A DNA stretch of 64,000 bases from Skermanella mucosa. Its GTDB lineage: Bacteria > Pseudomonadota > Alphaproteobacteria > Azospirillales > Azospirillaceae. The notes below the pieces were generated by a model. It was given only the letters and a program-made list of their open reading frames with translations. It ran no database searches and was not told where the DNA came from. The DNA is taken from assembly GCF_016765655.2 (NCBI RefSeq), contig NZ_CP086106.1, forward strand, positions 2,166,501-2,230,500, given 5' to 3'. Below, piece by piece: positions 35,198 to 45,208 of the stretch; the first letter of the stretch is position 1, and each line of letters opens with the position of its first letter. The position numbers and the translations under genes were made by a program.

Positions 35198-35309
35198 GGC
35201 GCGTATCCCGATCTGTGGCGGCGGTCCGGCATCGCATCGGACCGCCTCTTCTACCCACAGGGTACGTGCGCTCACCGTGAAGGAATAGCAAAAAGCTTTT
35301 GATGATATA

Positions 35310-35325
35310 TCAAGGGATCCCTTGA
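35310..35325. promoter_or_regulatory. 16-bp perfect palindrome downstream of xylG
   Basis: TCAAGGGATCCCTTGA with no loop, in a 146-bp gap (35198-35343), next to a shorter AAAAGCTTTT palindrome at 35291-35300. The AT-rich surroundings suggest either an operator for the small upstream gene or part of a terminator for xylG. The sequence alone does not decide. Confidence 0.35.
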
Positions 35326-35343
35326 GGAACCGGCTTCGCCGCC

Positions 35344-36123
<780 letters not shown>

Positions 36124-36136
36124 CTCTCGGGCCCTC

Positions 36137-37369
36137 CTAGCGGCGGCGTTTCTGGTAGACGGTATCGAGCCAGACGGCGACGATCAGCACCAGGCCGATG
36201 ACGACCGGCTGCATCGGCGTCGAGATGTCCAGCAGGATCATCCCGCTCTGCAGGCTCTGCATGATCAGCGCGCCCAGGATCGCGCCCGCGATCGTGCCGA
36301 CGCCGCCGGCCAGCGAGGTTCCGCCGATCACCGCCGCGGCGATGACGGACAGTTCCAGCAGCGAGCCGGTGGAGTTGAGGCCGGCATTGAGCCGCGCGGT
36401 CTGGATCGCGCCGGCGATCGCCGCGAGCACGCCCATCAGCACGAAGATCATCACCGTGACCTTGCGCACGTTGATGCCGCCCAGCTCGGCGGCCTCGGGA
36501 TTGCCGCCGATGGCGAAGACGTAGCGGCCGAACTTGGTGACCTTGGTCAGCGCCGACATGGCGACCGCCACGACGATCAGGATCAGCACGGGGATGGGAA
36601 TGCCCTGCGGCACCTGGGTGCGCGGCCGGTAATAGGAGTTCATCACCATCACGAAGGCCACGATCAGGGCCACGGAGACCGCCAGGATCAGCGCCTCGGC
36701 CCACAGCGGCCGGACGGGAAAATTGAACCGGTTGCGCCGCTGGCGCGTGCGGACCGTCTTGAACAGCACGGCGGCGATGAACATCGCGCCGACGACCCAG
36801 CTCCAGAAGGCGCCGATCGAGCCGTCCAGGCCGCCGCCCAGGAGCTGGAAGGTCGGGTCCATGGGGGCGACGGTCCGGCCTTCGGTGATCCACCAGGCGA
36901 GCCCGCGGAAGATCAGCAGGCCGCCCAGCGTGACGATGAAGGCGGGAACGGCGCGGTAGGCCACCCACCATCCCTGGAAGGCGCCGATCAGGGCGCCCAT
37001 GGCGAGGCCGGCGACCAGGGATACCACCCAGGTCCAGGAGGTGCCGATCGGCAGCACCTCGACCTGGAGGACGGCCATCACCATGCCGACGAATCCCAGG
37101 ACGGAGCCGACCGACAGGTCGATGTGGCGGGCGACGATCACCAGGACCATGCCGGTCGCCATGATGCCGACGACGCTGGTCTGGACCGACAGGTTCCACA
37201 GGTTGCGCGCCGTCAGGAAGATGCCGCCCGTCATGATGTCGAGCCCGATCCAGATCACCGCCAGGGCCGCCGCCATGGCCAGCAGCCTGGTGTCGATCTC
37301 CAGGGCCGCGATCAGGTTGCGGGCGCCCTGCGGCCGCGCCGAGCCGGGCGATTCAACGACAGTCGTCAT
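36137..37369 (-). CDS. xylH: Sugar ABC transporter permease (xylose type)
   Basis: 410-residue permease of the RbsC/XylH family with about ten TM segments. Characteristic stretches: [23 protein letters not shown] and [26 protein letters not shown], plus [25 protein letters not shown] near the C-terminus. Middle gene of the operon with xylF upstream (about 90 bp) and xylG downstream. Confidence 0.92.
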   Translation of the reverse strand: MTTVVESPGSARPQGARNLIAALEIDTRLLAMAAALAVIWIGLDIMTGGIFLTARNLWNLSVQTSVVGIMATGMVLVIVARHIDLSVGSVLGFVGMVMAVLQVEVLPIGTSWTWVVSLVAGLAMGALIGAFQGWWVAYRAVPAFIVTLGGLLIFRGLAWWITEGRTVAPMDPTFQLLGGGLDGSIGAFWSWVVGAMFIAAVLFKTVRTRQRRNRFNFPVRPLWAEALILAVSVALIVAFVMVMNSYYRPRTQVPQGIPIPVLILIVVAVAMSALTKVTKFGRYVFAIGGNPEAAELGGINVRKVTVMIFVLMGVLAAIAGAIQTARLNAGLNSTGSLLELSVIAAAVIGGTSLAGGVGTIAGAILGALIMQSLQSGMILLDISTPMQPVVIGLVLIVAVWLDTVYQKRRR

Positions 37370-37455
37370 TGTCAGGTTCCCTCATGCGGAAATCGCGGAC
37401 CCCCGGCATGACCGGAGGACCGCGATCGCCGTTCAACGATCCGGGAGGCGGCGGC

Positions 37456-38502
<1,047 letters not shown>

Positions 38503-38716
38503 TGAGTTCCGCCTCCCCCATAGGTTCATTCTTGTTGGCCCGGCATGTACCGTGGCGAGCTTTTGAAACCGGCTTGTGTCAACGTCCGGGCCACCAGACG
38601 CTGCGGCATTGTCGCTCTGCTACACACTGCCGCTGCCCAACGATGCCATGGCGCAAAAGCCAAATCAATCGACCTCGCCGGACTTCGCCGCCGCGGGCAT
38701 AGCGCGGCCGCCGATG

Positions 38717-38740
38717 CCCTCTCCCGTGGCCGGGAGAGGG
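38717..38740 (-). terminator. Hairpin after the cyclophilin gene
   Basis: 10-bp stem CCCTCTCCCG/CGGGAGAGGG with a TGGC loop, 13 bp past the stop of the minus-strand cyclophilin gene. No T tract follows on either strand, so termination efficiency is uncertain. Confidence 0.45.
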
Positions 38741-38752
38741 CTGGGCCGGCGC

Positions 38753-39301
38753 TTACTTGGCGTCGGCGGCGACCTGCATCTTGACGATGCGGTCGGGATC
38801 GGTCACCGCGCCGTTGCGCATGGACGACCCCTTCTTGATGTTGTCGACGAACTCCATGCCCTCGACCACCTGGCCCCAGACCGTGTACTGCCGGTCCAGA
38901 TGGGGAGAGGGTCCGAACATGATGTAGAACTGGCTGTCGCCGCTGTTCGGATCCTGGGCCCGCGCCATGGAGACGGTGCCGCGGACATGCTTGTAGTTCG
39001 AGAACTCGGACTTCAGCTTCTGGCCGGACCCGCCGGTGCCGTCGCCCCTCGGGTCGCCGGTCTGGGCCATGAAGCCGTCGATCACCCGATGGAACACGAG
39101 GCCGTCGTAGAAACCTTGGCGGGTCAGTTCCTTGATCCGCGCGACGTGGTTGGGAGCCAGATCGGGCTTCAGCTCGATCACGACTCGGCCATCCTTCAGG
39201 TCGAGATAGAGGGTGTTTTCAGGATCCAAGGCAAAAGCCTCCCCACTCCAGAGAAAGGCGCCCATCAGGGTCGCCATGATTAGGGTCTTCAACCAGCGCA
39301 T
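38753..39301 (-). CDS. Periplasmic cyclophilin-type peptidyl-prolyl cis-trans isomerase
   Basis: 182 residues with signal peptide MRWLKTLIMATLMGAFLWSG, mature from about LDPENTL. Cyclophilin core: active-site segment YDGLVFHRVIDGFMAQTGDPRGDGTGG, then GTVSMARAQDPNSGDSQFYIMF and VWGQVVEGMEFVD. Resembles PpiA and would assist folding in the periplasm. Monocistronic. A longer upstream frame has no signal peptide and was rejected. Confidence 0.95.
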   Translation of the reverse strand: MRWLKTLIMATLMGAFLWSGEAFALDPENTLYLDLKDGRVVIELKPDLAPNHVARIKELTRQGFYDGLVFHRVIDGFMAQTGDPRGDGTGGSGQKLKSEFSNYKHVRGTVSMARAQDPNSGDSQFYIMFGPSPHLDRQYTVWGQVVEGMEFVDNIKKGSSMRNGAVTDPDRIVKMQVAADAK

Positions 39302-39399
39302 CGTTGCTTCCACAGTGCAGGTCGGTGACGCGGCGACCATAGTGGAAGCCGTGGCGGGAAGAAAGCCGTGCCTCGCGAACACCCGTCGGCGGCCGGTGG

Positions 39400-40947
39400 T
39401 CAGCTCGCCTGCGCCAGCGACCCCGACCCGGCGAGCCGCTGGGTCAGCCAATGGGCAAGGCGCTCGGCGCCCTCGGCCGGGACATGGAGGCCAAGCTTGG
39501 TCCGGCGCCACAGGATGTCGTCGGCGGTGCGCGCCCATTCCCGCTCGACCAGCCAGGCGGCCTCCCGCTCATACAGGCCGCCTCCGAAATCGGTGCCCAT
39601 GTCCTGGAGCGAGCCGGCGTCGCCGACGACCCCCTCGGCCATGGTGCCGTAGAGCCGGCACAGGCGTTGCGCCACCGCGTCCGGCAGCCAGGGCCGTCGT
39701 GCCTTGAAGGCGGCCGTGAACGGTTCGAACCGGGCGTCCGGCATGTCGCCGCCGGGCAGCGGCGCCTTGGCGGTCCAGGACGGCGCCAGGCCGGGGATGA
39801 AGCCCGCCAGCTTGTCCATGGCATGCTCGGCCAAGCGGCGGTACGTGGTGATCTTGCCGCCGTAGATCGACAGGAGCGGCGCTTCCCCGGTCTCGCCCGA
39901 CAGGTCGAAGACATAGTCGCGCGTGACGGTGGATGGGTTCGCGGCGCTGTCGTCGTCGTAGAGCGGGCGGACTCCGGAATAGCTGCGGACCACGTCGTCC
40001 GGCCCGATCTGCGTCCTGAAATAGCGGTTCACCGCGTCGCACAGGTAGGCGGTCTCCTCCGGATCGATCCGCACGTCCGAGGCGTCGCCCTGGAACGGGA
40101 TGTCGGTGGTGCCGATCAGGGTGAAGCGGTGCTCGTAGGGGATCGCGAAGATCACCCGGCGGTCGGTGTTCTGGAGGATGTAGGCGTGGTCGCCCTCGTA
40201 CAGCCGCGGGACGACGATGTGGCTGCCCTTGACCAGCCGCATGTGGGCATTGCCCTTCTGGCCGGCGATCCCGTGCAGGAACCGTTCGACCCAGGGGCCG
40301 GCGGCGTTGACCAGGATCCGGGCGGTCACCACCCGTTCGGCGCCGGTCGCCAGGTCCTTCAGCCGCGCGGTCCAGCGGTCGCCCTGGCGGCGCGCCTCGA
40401 CGCAACGGGTGCGCGGCAGGATCTCGGCGCCGCGCGCTCGGGCGTCCATGGCGTTGAGCACCACCAGCCGGCTGTCCTCGACCCAGCAGTCGGAATAGGC
40501 GAAGCCGCGGGCGAGTTCCGGCTTCAGCGGCGCCCCCTCCGCCCGGTCGGTCCGGAAATCGAGGCTCCGGGTGCCCGGCAGGCTGCGCCGTCCTCCAATA
40601 TGGTCGTAGAGGAACAGGCCCAGCCTGATCATCCAGGCCGGGCGGAGAAGCCGGTTGTGCGGCAGCACGAACCGCATCGGCCAGATGATGTGGGGAGCGA
40701 TCCGCAGAAGCACCTCGCGCTCCGCCAGGGCCTCGCGGACCAGGCGGAATTCGTACTGTTCGAGATAGCGGAGGCCGCCGTGGATCAGCTTGCTGCTGGA
40801 GGAGGAGGTGGCGCTGGCGAGATCGGCCTGTTCGCACAGGATCACGGAAAGCCCGCGGCCGGCCGCATCGCGCGCGATGCCCGCGCCGTTGATGCCGCCG
40901 CCGATCACCAGAAGATCCACAGCCGATTCCCGCCGATCCATCTCCAT
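39400..40947 (-). CDS. glpD: Aerobic glycerol-3-phosphate dehydrogenase
   Basis: FAD-dependent membrane-peripheral enzyme that oxidises glycerol-3-phosphate to DHAP and feeds the quinone pool. 515 residues: N-terminal dinucleotide motif DLLVIGGGINGAGIARDAAGRG, then SSSSSKLIHGGLRYLEQYEF (DAO hallmark), ILVNAAGPWVERFL and the C-terminal DAO_C region GDAGSLQDMGTDFGGGLYEREAAWL. Two GlpR-like operators sit 20-70 bp upstream of the start, so induction by glycerol-3-phosphate is likely. No glpF, glpK or glpR is in the window. Confidence 0.96.
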   Translation of the reverse strand: MEMDRRESAVDLLVIGGGINGAGIARDAAGRGLSVILCEQADLASATSSSSSKLIHGGLRYLEQYEFRLVREALAEREVLLRIAPHIIWPMRFVLPHNRLLRPAWMIRLGLFLYDHIGGRRSLPGTRSLDFRTDRAEGAPLKPELARGFAYSDCWVEDSRLVVLNAMDARARGAEILPRTRCVEARRQGDRWTARLKDLATGAERVVTARILVNAAGPWVERFLHGIAGQKGNAHMRLVKGSHIVVPRLYEGDHAYILQNTDRRVIFAIPYEHRFTLIGTTDIPFQGDASDVRIDPEETAYLCDAVNRYFRTQIGPDDVVRSYSGVRPLYDDDSAANPSTVTRDYVFDLSGETGEAPLLSIYGGKITTYRRLAEHAMDKLAGFIPGLAPSWTAKAPLPGGDMPDARFEPFTAAFKARRPWLPDAVAQRLCRLYGTMAEGVVGDAGSLQDMGTDFGGGLYEREAAWLVEREWARTADDILWRRTKLGLHVPAEGAERLAHWLTQRLAGSGSLAQAS

Positions 40948-40966
40948 CTCCCGAAAAGCCCCTCGG

Positions 40967-40986
40967 TATGTTCGAAAACGAACATA
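40967..40986. promoter_or_regulatory. GlpR-type operator, site 1
   Basis: Perfect inverted repeat with core ATGTTCGAAAACGAACAT, matching the known E. coli glp operator pattern (ATGTTCG-NNNN-CGAACAT). It lies 20 bp upstream of the glpD ATG, where a bound DeoR-family repressor would block transcription. Confidence 0.75.
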
Positions 40987-40998
40987 ATGCGCGTTCTG

Positions 40999-41018
40999 AA
41001 TTTTCGCAAACGAACATT
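40999..41018. promoter_or_regulatory. GlpR-type operator, site 2 (imperfect)
   Basis: AATTTTCGCAAACGAACATT: the right half matches site 1 exactly and the left half is degenerate. Its centre is 32 bp, about three helical turns, from site 1, so cooperative binding on one DNA face is plausible. Confidence 0.6.
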
Positions 41019-41099
41019 CCCGAATGTCCTTTTTCTGACACGACGGAGTGCTAGCTTCGGTCGGGTGGAACGTTTCGTCGGGTGGAAGGTAAGGACGCG

Positions 41100-42956
41100 A
41101 TGGCGCGTCGCTGGACGTGGGTGCTTTTGACGGTGATCGCCGTGGCCGGGACCGGGGTGCTGGGCCTGCCGTTCCTGGTCGAATGGCAGGGCGAGCGGAT
41201 GCTGCGCGATTACGGCTGGCCGGGCGCGCGGGTGGACGTCGCGCGGATGGACCTGTCCGGTGCCGATATCGACATCTGGAACGACTCGGCCCGGGAGCGT
41301 CGGATCGGCCGGATCGAGCTGGCCTATTCCTTCGCCGCGGGGATCGGCGGCCGACTGGACCTGGATATGCCGCTGTCCGGACTGGTTCCGGAGGGCATCG
41401 AGTTGAAGGACGCCGCCTTGCGTACCGCCGGGACGATCCGGTCGGAGGACGGCCGGTGGAGCTATGTCCCCGACGGATGCGTCACGGTGACCGCCGCCGG
41501 TGCCGCCGCCGGGCAGGTAAGGGTGAGCGAACCGACTTCGCTGTGCCTGGAGTCCGTCCCCGGCAGGACCTTCCTCGACTACAGCCTTGCCGATGGCGTG
41601 ACCCTGGCTTTCGCGGTCAAGCCCGCGCCTCTCAGGCTGACGGTCCAGGGAACGCCGGTTGCCGGCCGGCTCCCCGCCCTGGCGGTAGATGCGAGGCTGG
41701 CGGCGACCGGGGATCCCATGGGCATCGACCTCGCGTGGCGGCAGGGGATGATCTCGCTGCCCCGGCAGGCGGTCGTGGGCGAGGGCCTGTCCGGCAAGGC
41801 GACTTTCGATCCGGCACTGGAACACCCCTTCGCGGCCGATTACGCCATCGCGACCATCCGCCATGATCAGCGGAAGCCCTTCGTGGCGCCGCTCCGGGCG
41901 CAGGGCCGCGCCGAGGGAGATCTCCTCGGATCGGTACTTTTCGATGCTCGGCTGACGGACGCCGCCGGAACGATCTCCGTCGATATCTCGGGCGAGCAGG
42001 ACGTTCCGGCCGGGGCGGGATCGGCCGAGGTGAAGATGGCGCCCGTCCGGTTCACGCCCGGCGATCCGGGGCTCACCGGCCTGTTCCCCTTCCTTGGCGA
42101 CTGGGTCGAGACCGTCACCGGGACCTTCGGCCTGGACGGGCGATTCGCCTGGGGCGAGGGGAGCGGAAAAGGGAACGCATCGCTCCTGATCGAGAATGCG
42201 GCGGTCGAGACCGGCGGGGTAACGGCACGGGGCATCAACGCTGTGCTGGCCGCCGACAGCCTGGCGCCGCTTCGCCTGCCGCCGGGACAGGTCCTGTCGG
42301 TCGCGCTGATGGATGTCGGCCTTCCCCTGACGAACGCCGTCGTCGAATTCGGGATCGCGGCGGACAGGCTTTCCGTTGCCCGGGCCGAATGGCAGTGGGC
42401 CGGCGGCTTCGTCAGGGCCGTTCCGTTCGATCTCGGGCTCGACGATTTCGATCCGGGAGGCGAGGAGCGGACGATCGAACTGGAAGCGACGGGAATCGAC
42501 CTTCAGAGACTCCTCTCGGTCGCGGCGGTCGAGGGGCTGTCGGCCACGGGGTCCCTGGGTGGGCGCCTGCCGGTCCGGGTCGGCCAGGGCTCCGTGACCG
42601 TCACCGACGGCAAGCTGGAGACTCTGGGTCCCGGCACCCTGCGTTACGACCCGGCGGCGCCCCCGGCCTTCCTGGAGGGCGATCCCGGCAGCAGCACGGA
42701 CATGCTGCTCCAGGCGCTGACCGACTTCCGGTACGAATCGATGGAGCTGACGGTCAACGGGACTGCGGGCGGCGAGATGGCGATCGGTTTCGCGATCCGC
42801 GGGTCCAATCCCGATTTCTATGATGGATATCCGGTGGCGCTTAATCTTAATGTCGACGGCGCGCTCGACACGATCCTGCGGCGCGGCATCACAACCTATC
42901 GGATCCCGGAAGCGGTACGCGACCGGATCCTGGAATTCCAGGCCCAGGACAAATAA
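41100..42956 (+). CDS. ydbH: YdbH-family envelope-spanning protein (AsmA-like)
   Basis: 618 residues with an N-terminal anchor (RRWTWVLLTVIAVAGTGVLGLPFLVEW) and a very long beta-rich periplasmic part. It resembles YdbH, one of the AsmA-like bridges (with TamB and YhdP) that move phospholipids between inner and outer membranes in E. coli. A C-terminal Dicarb/YdbH signature is seen around FRYESMELTVNGTAGGEM and GFAIRGSNPDFYDGYPVALNLNVDG. Its stop overlaps the next gene (TAATG), giving the ydbH-ynbE-ydbL order known from enterobacteria. ATG 41100 chosen over one 18 bp upstream. Confidence 0.87.
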   Translation: MARRWTWVLLTVIAVAGTGVLGLPFLVEWQGERMLRDYGWPGARVDVARMDLSGADIDIWNDSARERRIGRIELAYSFAAGIGGRLDLDMPLSGLVPEGIELKDAALRTAGTIRSEDGRWSYVPDGCVTVTAAGAAAGQVRVSEPTSLCLESVPGRTFLDYSLADGVTLAFAVKPAPLRLTVQGTPVAGRLPALAVDARLAATGDPMGIDLAWRQGMISLPRQAVVGEGLSGKATFDPALEHPFAADYAIATIRHDQRKPFVAPLRAQGRAEGDLLGSVLFDARLTDAAGTISVDISGEQDVPAGAGSAEVKMAPVRFTPGDPGLTGLFPFLGDWVETVTGTFGLDGRFAWGEGSGKGNASLLIENAAVETGGVTARGINAVLAADSLAPLRLPPGQVLSVALMDVGLPLTNAVVEFGIAADRLSVARAEWQWAGGFVRAVPFDLGLDDFDPGGEERTIELEATGIDLQRLLSVAAVEGLSATGSLGGRLPVRVGQGSVTVTDGKLETLGPGTLRYDPAAPPAFLEGDPGSSTDMLLQALTDFRYESMELTVNGTAGGEMAIGFAIRGSNPDFYDGYPVALNLNVDGALDTILRRGITTYRIPEAVRDRILEFQAQDK

Positions 42957-43237
42957 TGGACATCCCGCTCGCGCGCCGGCGCCTGCTTCTCGGAACGGCG
43001 CTGGCCGGTCTCACCCCGGTGCTCGCGGCGTGCAGCCCGACGGTCAAGGTGGAGGCTCCCGACAAGCCGATCGAGATCAACCTGAACATCCGCATCGAGC
43101 AGGAGGTCCGCATCAAGGTCGAGCGCGACCTGGAGCAGGTTTTCGCCGACGATCCCGAGCTCTTCGGATTGCCGCCCGGCGGCGTGCCGGGGAGCGGCGG
43201 CCAGGGTGTCGGCAGAAAGGGTAACGGTACGAAATGA
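42956..43237 (+). CDS. ynbE: YnbE-family lipoprotein
   Basis: 93-residue lipoprotein with lipobox LTPVLAAC (cysteine about residue 26). The family core is VEAPDKPIEINLNIRIEQEVRIKVERDLE. In E. coli YnbE is an outer-membrane lipoprotein that completes the YdbH bridge by beta-strand stacking. A Gly-rich tail follows. It overlaps ydbH by 1 nt and ydbL by 4 nt (ATGA at 43234-43237). Confidence 0.88.
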   Translation: MDIPLARRRLLLGTALAGLTPVLAACSPTVKVEAPDKPIEINLNIRIEQEVRIKVERDLEQVFADDPELFGLPPGGVPGSGGQGVGRKGNGTK

Positions 43238-43569
43238 GACGCTTATTGATGGCGGCTGCGCTGGCCCTGTGGACCGGGGTCGCGGCTCCGGCGGCGGCGC
43301 AGGCTCCCCTGGACCAGGCCAAGCAGGCGGGATTGGTCGGCGAACGGCCCGACGGGCTGATAGGCTACGTCGCCGGCACCGTTCCCGCCGACATCCGCGC
43401 CCTGGTGGACCGGATCAACGCGCAGCGGCTCGACCGGTATGCCCAGGTCGCCCGGACCAACGGGACGTCGGTCGAAAGCGTGCAGGCCGTCGCCGGCCGC
43501 CAGCTGATCGAGCGGACGCCGGGCGGGCAGTATGTCATGACGGGATCGGGCGATTGGCGGCGCAAATAG
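43234..43569 (+). CDS. ydbL: YdbL-family (DUF1318) periplasmic protein
   Basis: 111 residues with signal peptide MRRLLMAAALALWTGVAAPAAAQ. The DUF1318 core runs QAKQAGLVGERPDGLIGYVA and VDRINAQRLDRYAQVA to the end. In E. coli YdbL modulates the YdbH-YnbE interaction. Third gene of the operon with a 4-nt overlap, supporting one transcript. Confidence 0.88.
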   Translation: MRRLLMAAALALWTGVAAPAAAQAPLDQAKQAGLVGERPDGLIGYVAGTVPADIRALVDRINAQRLDRYAQVARTNGTSVESVQAVAGRQLIERTPGGQYVMTGSGDWRRK

Positions 43570-43700
43570 GAACAATCCGTCGTGGTTGTTTTTCTATCCT
43601 TCGGCACGATCCCGTGATACGATTTAGGGGTATGTAAACTTCCGCCGCCAGGATACCGTCCCGGCGTCCGAAGACAGGGCTCCAGAAAGGAGTTTCGGCC

Positions 43701-44540
43701 ATGGTGACGATATCCAGCTTCCTGTCCGCCTACTCGACGACGAGTGCGACCAGCACCGCCAGGACATCGGCGGCGACGACAAGTCCGGCCGCGACCACGG
43801 CGGCTTCGGAGAAGGCGTCGCCGACGACCCGGTCCAGCGGTGCCGCGGGGGCGATCAAGCTGGAGTTCGACCAGGCCAAGCCGCGTACCGCCGACAGCCT
43901 GCGGGACCAGCTGCGGACCAAGCTGGACGACGTATTGGGCGGGATCTACAAGGACAAGGACCAGCGCGCCAAGGCGACGGAGGAATCCCTGAAATCCCTG
44001 TCGTCGCAGATCGACAAGGCGGCGTCTTCAAAGGACGTCAAGGGCGTCGAGATCCGGGTCGGTTCTGTCAGCACCAACTACGGTTCCTCCTCCAGCGTGC
44101 GTTCGATCGGAATCGAGGTCGGGCTCGTGCGGGACAAGAAGGTATCGTCGTCCGACACGACCGTGCTCGACTACCAAGGGAAGACGGTCGGGCTGTCGGC
44201 GGGGGAGGTCGCATCCGGACTGGCCAAGGGCGCGTACTCGACCACGGGCCAGCTGCCGGCCGACGCGTCGAGCGCCGGGTCGGCCGCCCTGGAGAAGGCC
44301 CGGACGGCGCTGACGAAGGTGCAGCAGACCTCCGACGCCCTGAAGGCCTTCCGCAACGGCGACAGCGGCCCGCTGGACGAACTGCGGGCGCAGATGCAGG
44401 GCGGCAAGTCCTCGGCCTCGGCGGCGACCCAGTCGGTTTCCTCCGATCCCACGGCGGCACTGATGAGCAGGGACCCGAAGGTCCGCCAGCAGATGCTGTC
44501 CCAGATGATGGCCAACCATTACGGCCAGTTCGTCCGCTGA
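43701..44540 (+). CDS. Hypothetical Ser/Thr/Ala-rich protein
   Basis: 279 residues, unrecognised. The first 50 residues are Ser/Thr/Ala low complexity, the middle (about 60-110) is helical and charged (LRDQLRTKLDDVLGGIYKDKDQR), and the end (about 195-279) is helical with Gln/Ser. No signal peptide or TM segment. The N-terminal MVTISSFLSAYSTTSATSTA style recalls rod/hook or flagellar-associated cytosolic proteins of this group, but this is only a resemblance. Good ribosome binding site AGAAAGGAG before the ATG supports expression. Confidence 0.7.
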   Translation: MVTISSFLSAYSTTSATSTARTSAATTSPAATTAASEKASPTTRSSGAAGAIKLEFDQAKPRTADSLRDQLRTKLDDVLGGIYKDKDQRAKATEESLKSLSSQIDKAASSKDVKGVEIRVGSVSTNYGSSSSVRSIGIEVGLVRDKKVSSSDTTVLDYQGKTVGLSAGEVASGLAKGAYSTTGQLPADASSAGSAALEKARTALTKVQQTSDALKAFRNGDSGPLDELRAQMQGGKSSASAATQSVSSDPTAALMSRDPKVRQQMLSQMMANHYGQFVR

Positions 44541-44638
44541 TCGGCGGGACGGTGATCCTTTATCCAGGGCTTGGTTATTCCCGATGGGACGGCTAAGTGT
44601 CGCCGTTCCGACGGACGATCGCGACTGGGGAAGAGACC

Positions 44639-45157
44639 ATGACCGCCTTGATCATGCCGCACCACGGCAAGTCACCTGTCATCCATGAAAGTGCCTTCAT
44701 CGCGGATACCGCGGTGGTCATCGGCGACGTCGAGATCGGCGAGGACTCCGGGATCTGGTTCGGCTGCGTGATCCGGGGCGACGTCAACGTCGTCCGTATC
44801 GGCGCGCGCACCAACATCCAGGACGGCGTGGTGATCCATGTCGCGTCGCGAGGGCAGGGAACCTATATCGGCGACGACATCACCATCGGCCACATGGCCC
44901 TGCTGCATGCCTGCACCCTGGAAAGCGGCTGCTTCGTCGGGATGAAAGCCTGCCTGATGGACGGCTCCTATGTCGAAGGCGGCGGCATGGTCGCCGCGGG
45001 CGCCTTGCTGACACCTGGCAAGCGGGTGCGCAAAGGGGAGCTTTGGGCGGGAACGCCCGCCCGCTTCATGCGCGACGTCACTCCGGAAGAAATCGCCTTC
45101 TTTCCGCAGTCGGCACGTCAGTATGTCGACCTGGCTGCCAGCTATCGTCGGCCGTGA
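44639..45157 (+). CDS. Gamma-class carbonic anhydrase-like hexapeptide-repeat protein
   Basis: 172-residue left-handed beta-helix protein of the gamma-CA/YrdA/PaaY family. Hexapeptide repeats run from about 15 to 140. The three zinc-ligand histidines are in VVIHVASR, IGHMALLHACTL (GH and LLH), as in the family. Forms trimers; may hydrate CO2 or have lost activity, as many YrdA-type proteins have. Start 44639 (MTALIMPHHGKSP) with GGGGAAGAG upstream. Stands alone, convergent with phaC. Confidence 0.93.
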   Translation: MTALIMPHHGKSPVIHESAFIADTAVVIGDVEIGEDSGIWFGCVIRGDVNVVRIGARTNIQDGVVIHVASRGQGTYIGDDITIGHMALLHACTLESGCFVGMKACLMDGSYVEGGGMVAAGALLTPGKRVRKGELWAGTPARFMRDVTPEEIAFFPQSARQYVDLAASYRRP

Positions 45158-45180
45158 CCGCCGGGGGGCGGCGGGGCGCG

Positions 45181-45201
45181 CCGTGCGCCCGCGCCGCACG
45201 G
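45181..45201. terminator. Short GC hairpin between convergent genes
   Basis: 7-bp stem CCGTGCG/CGCACGG with a 7-nt loop in the 51-bp gap between the carbonic anhydrase and phaC stops. No clear U tract, so this is a tentative terminator. Confidence 0.35.
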
Positions 45202-45208
45202 TTCCTCA

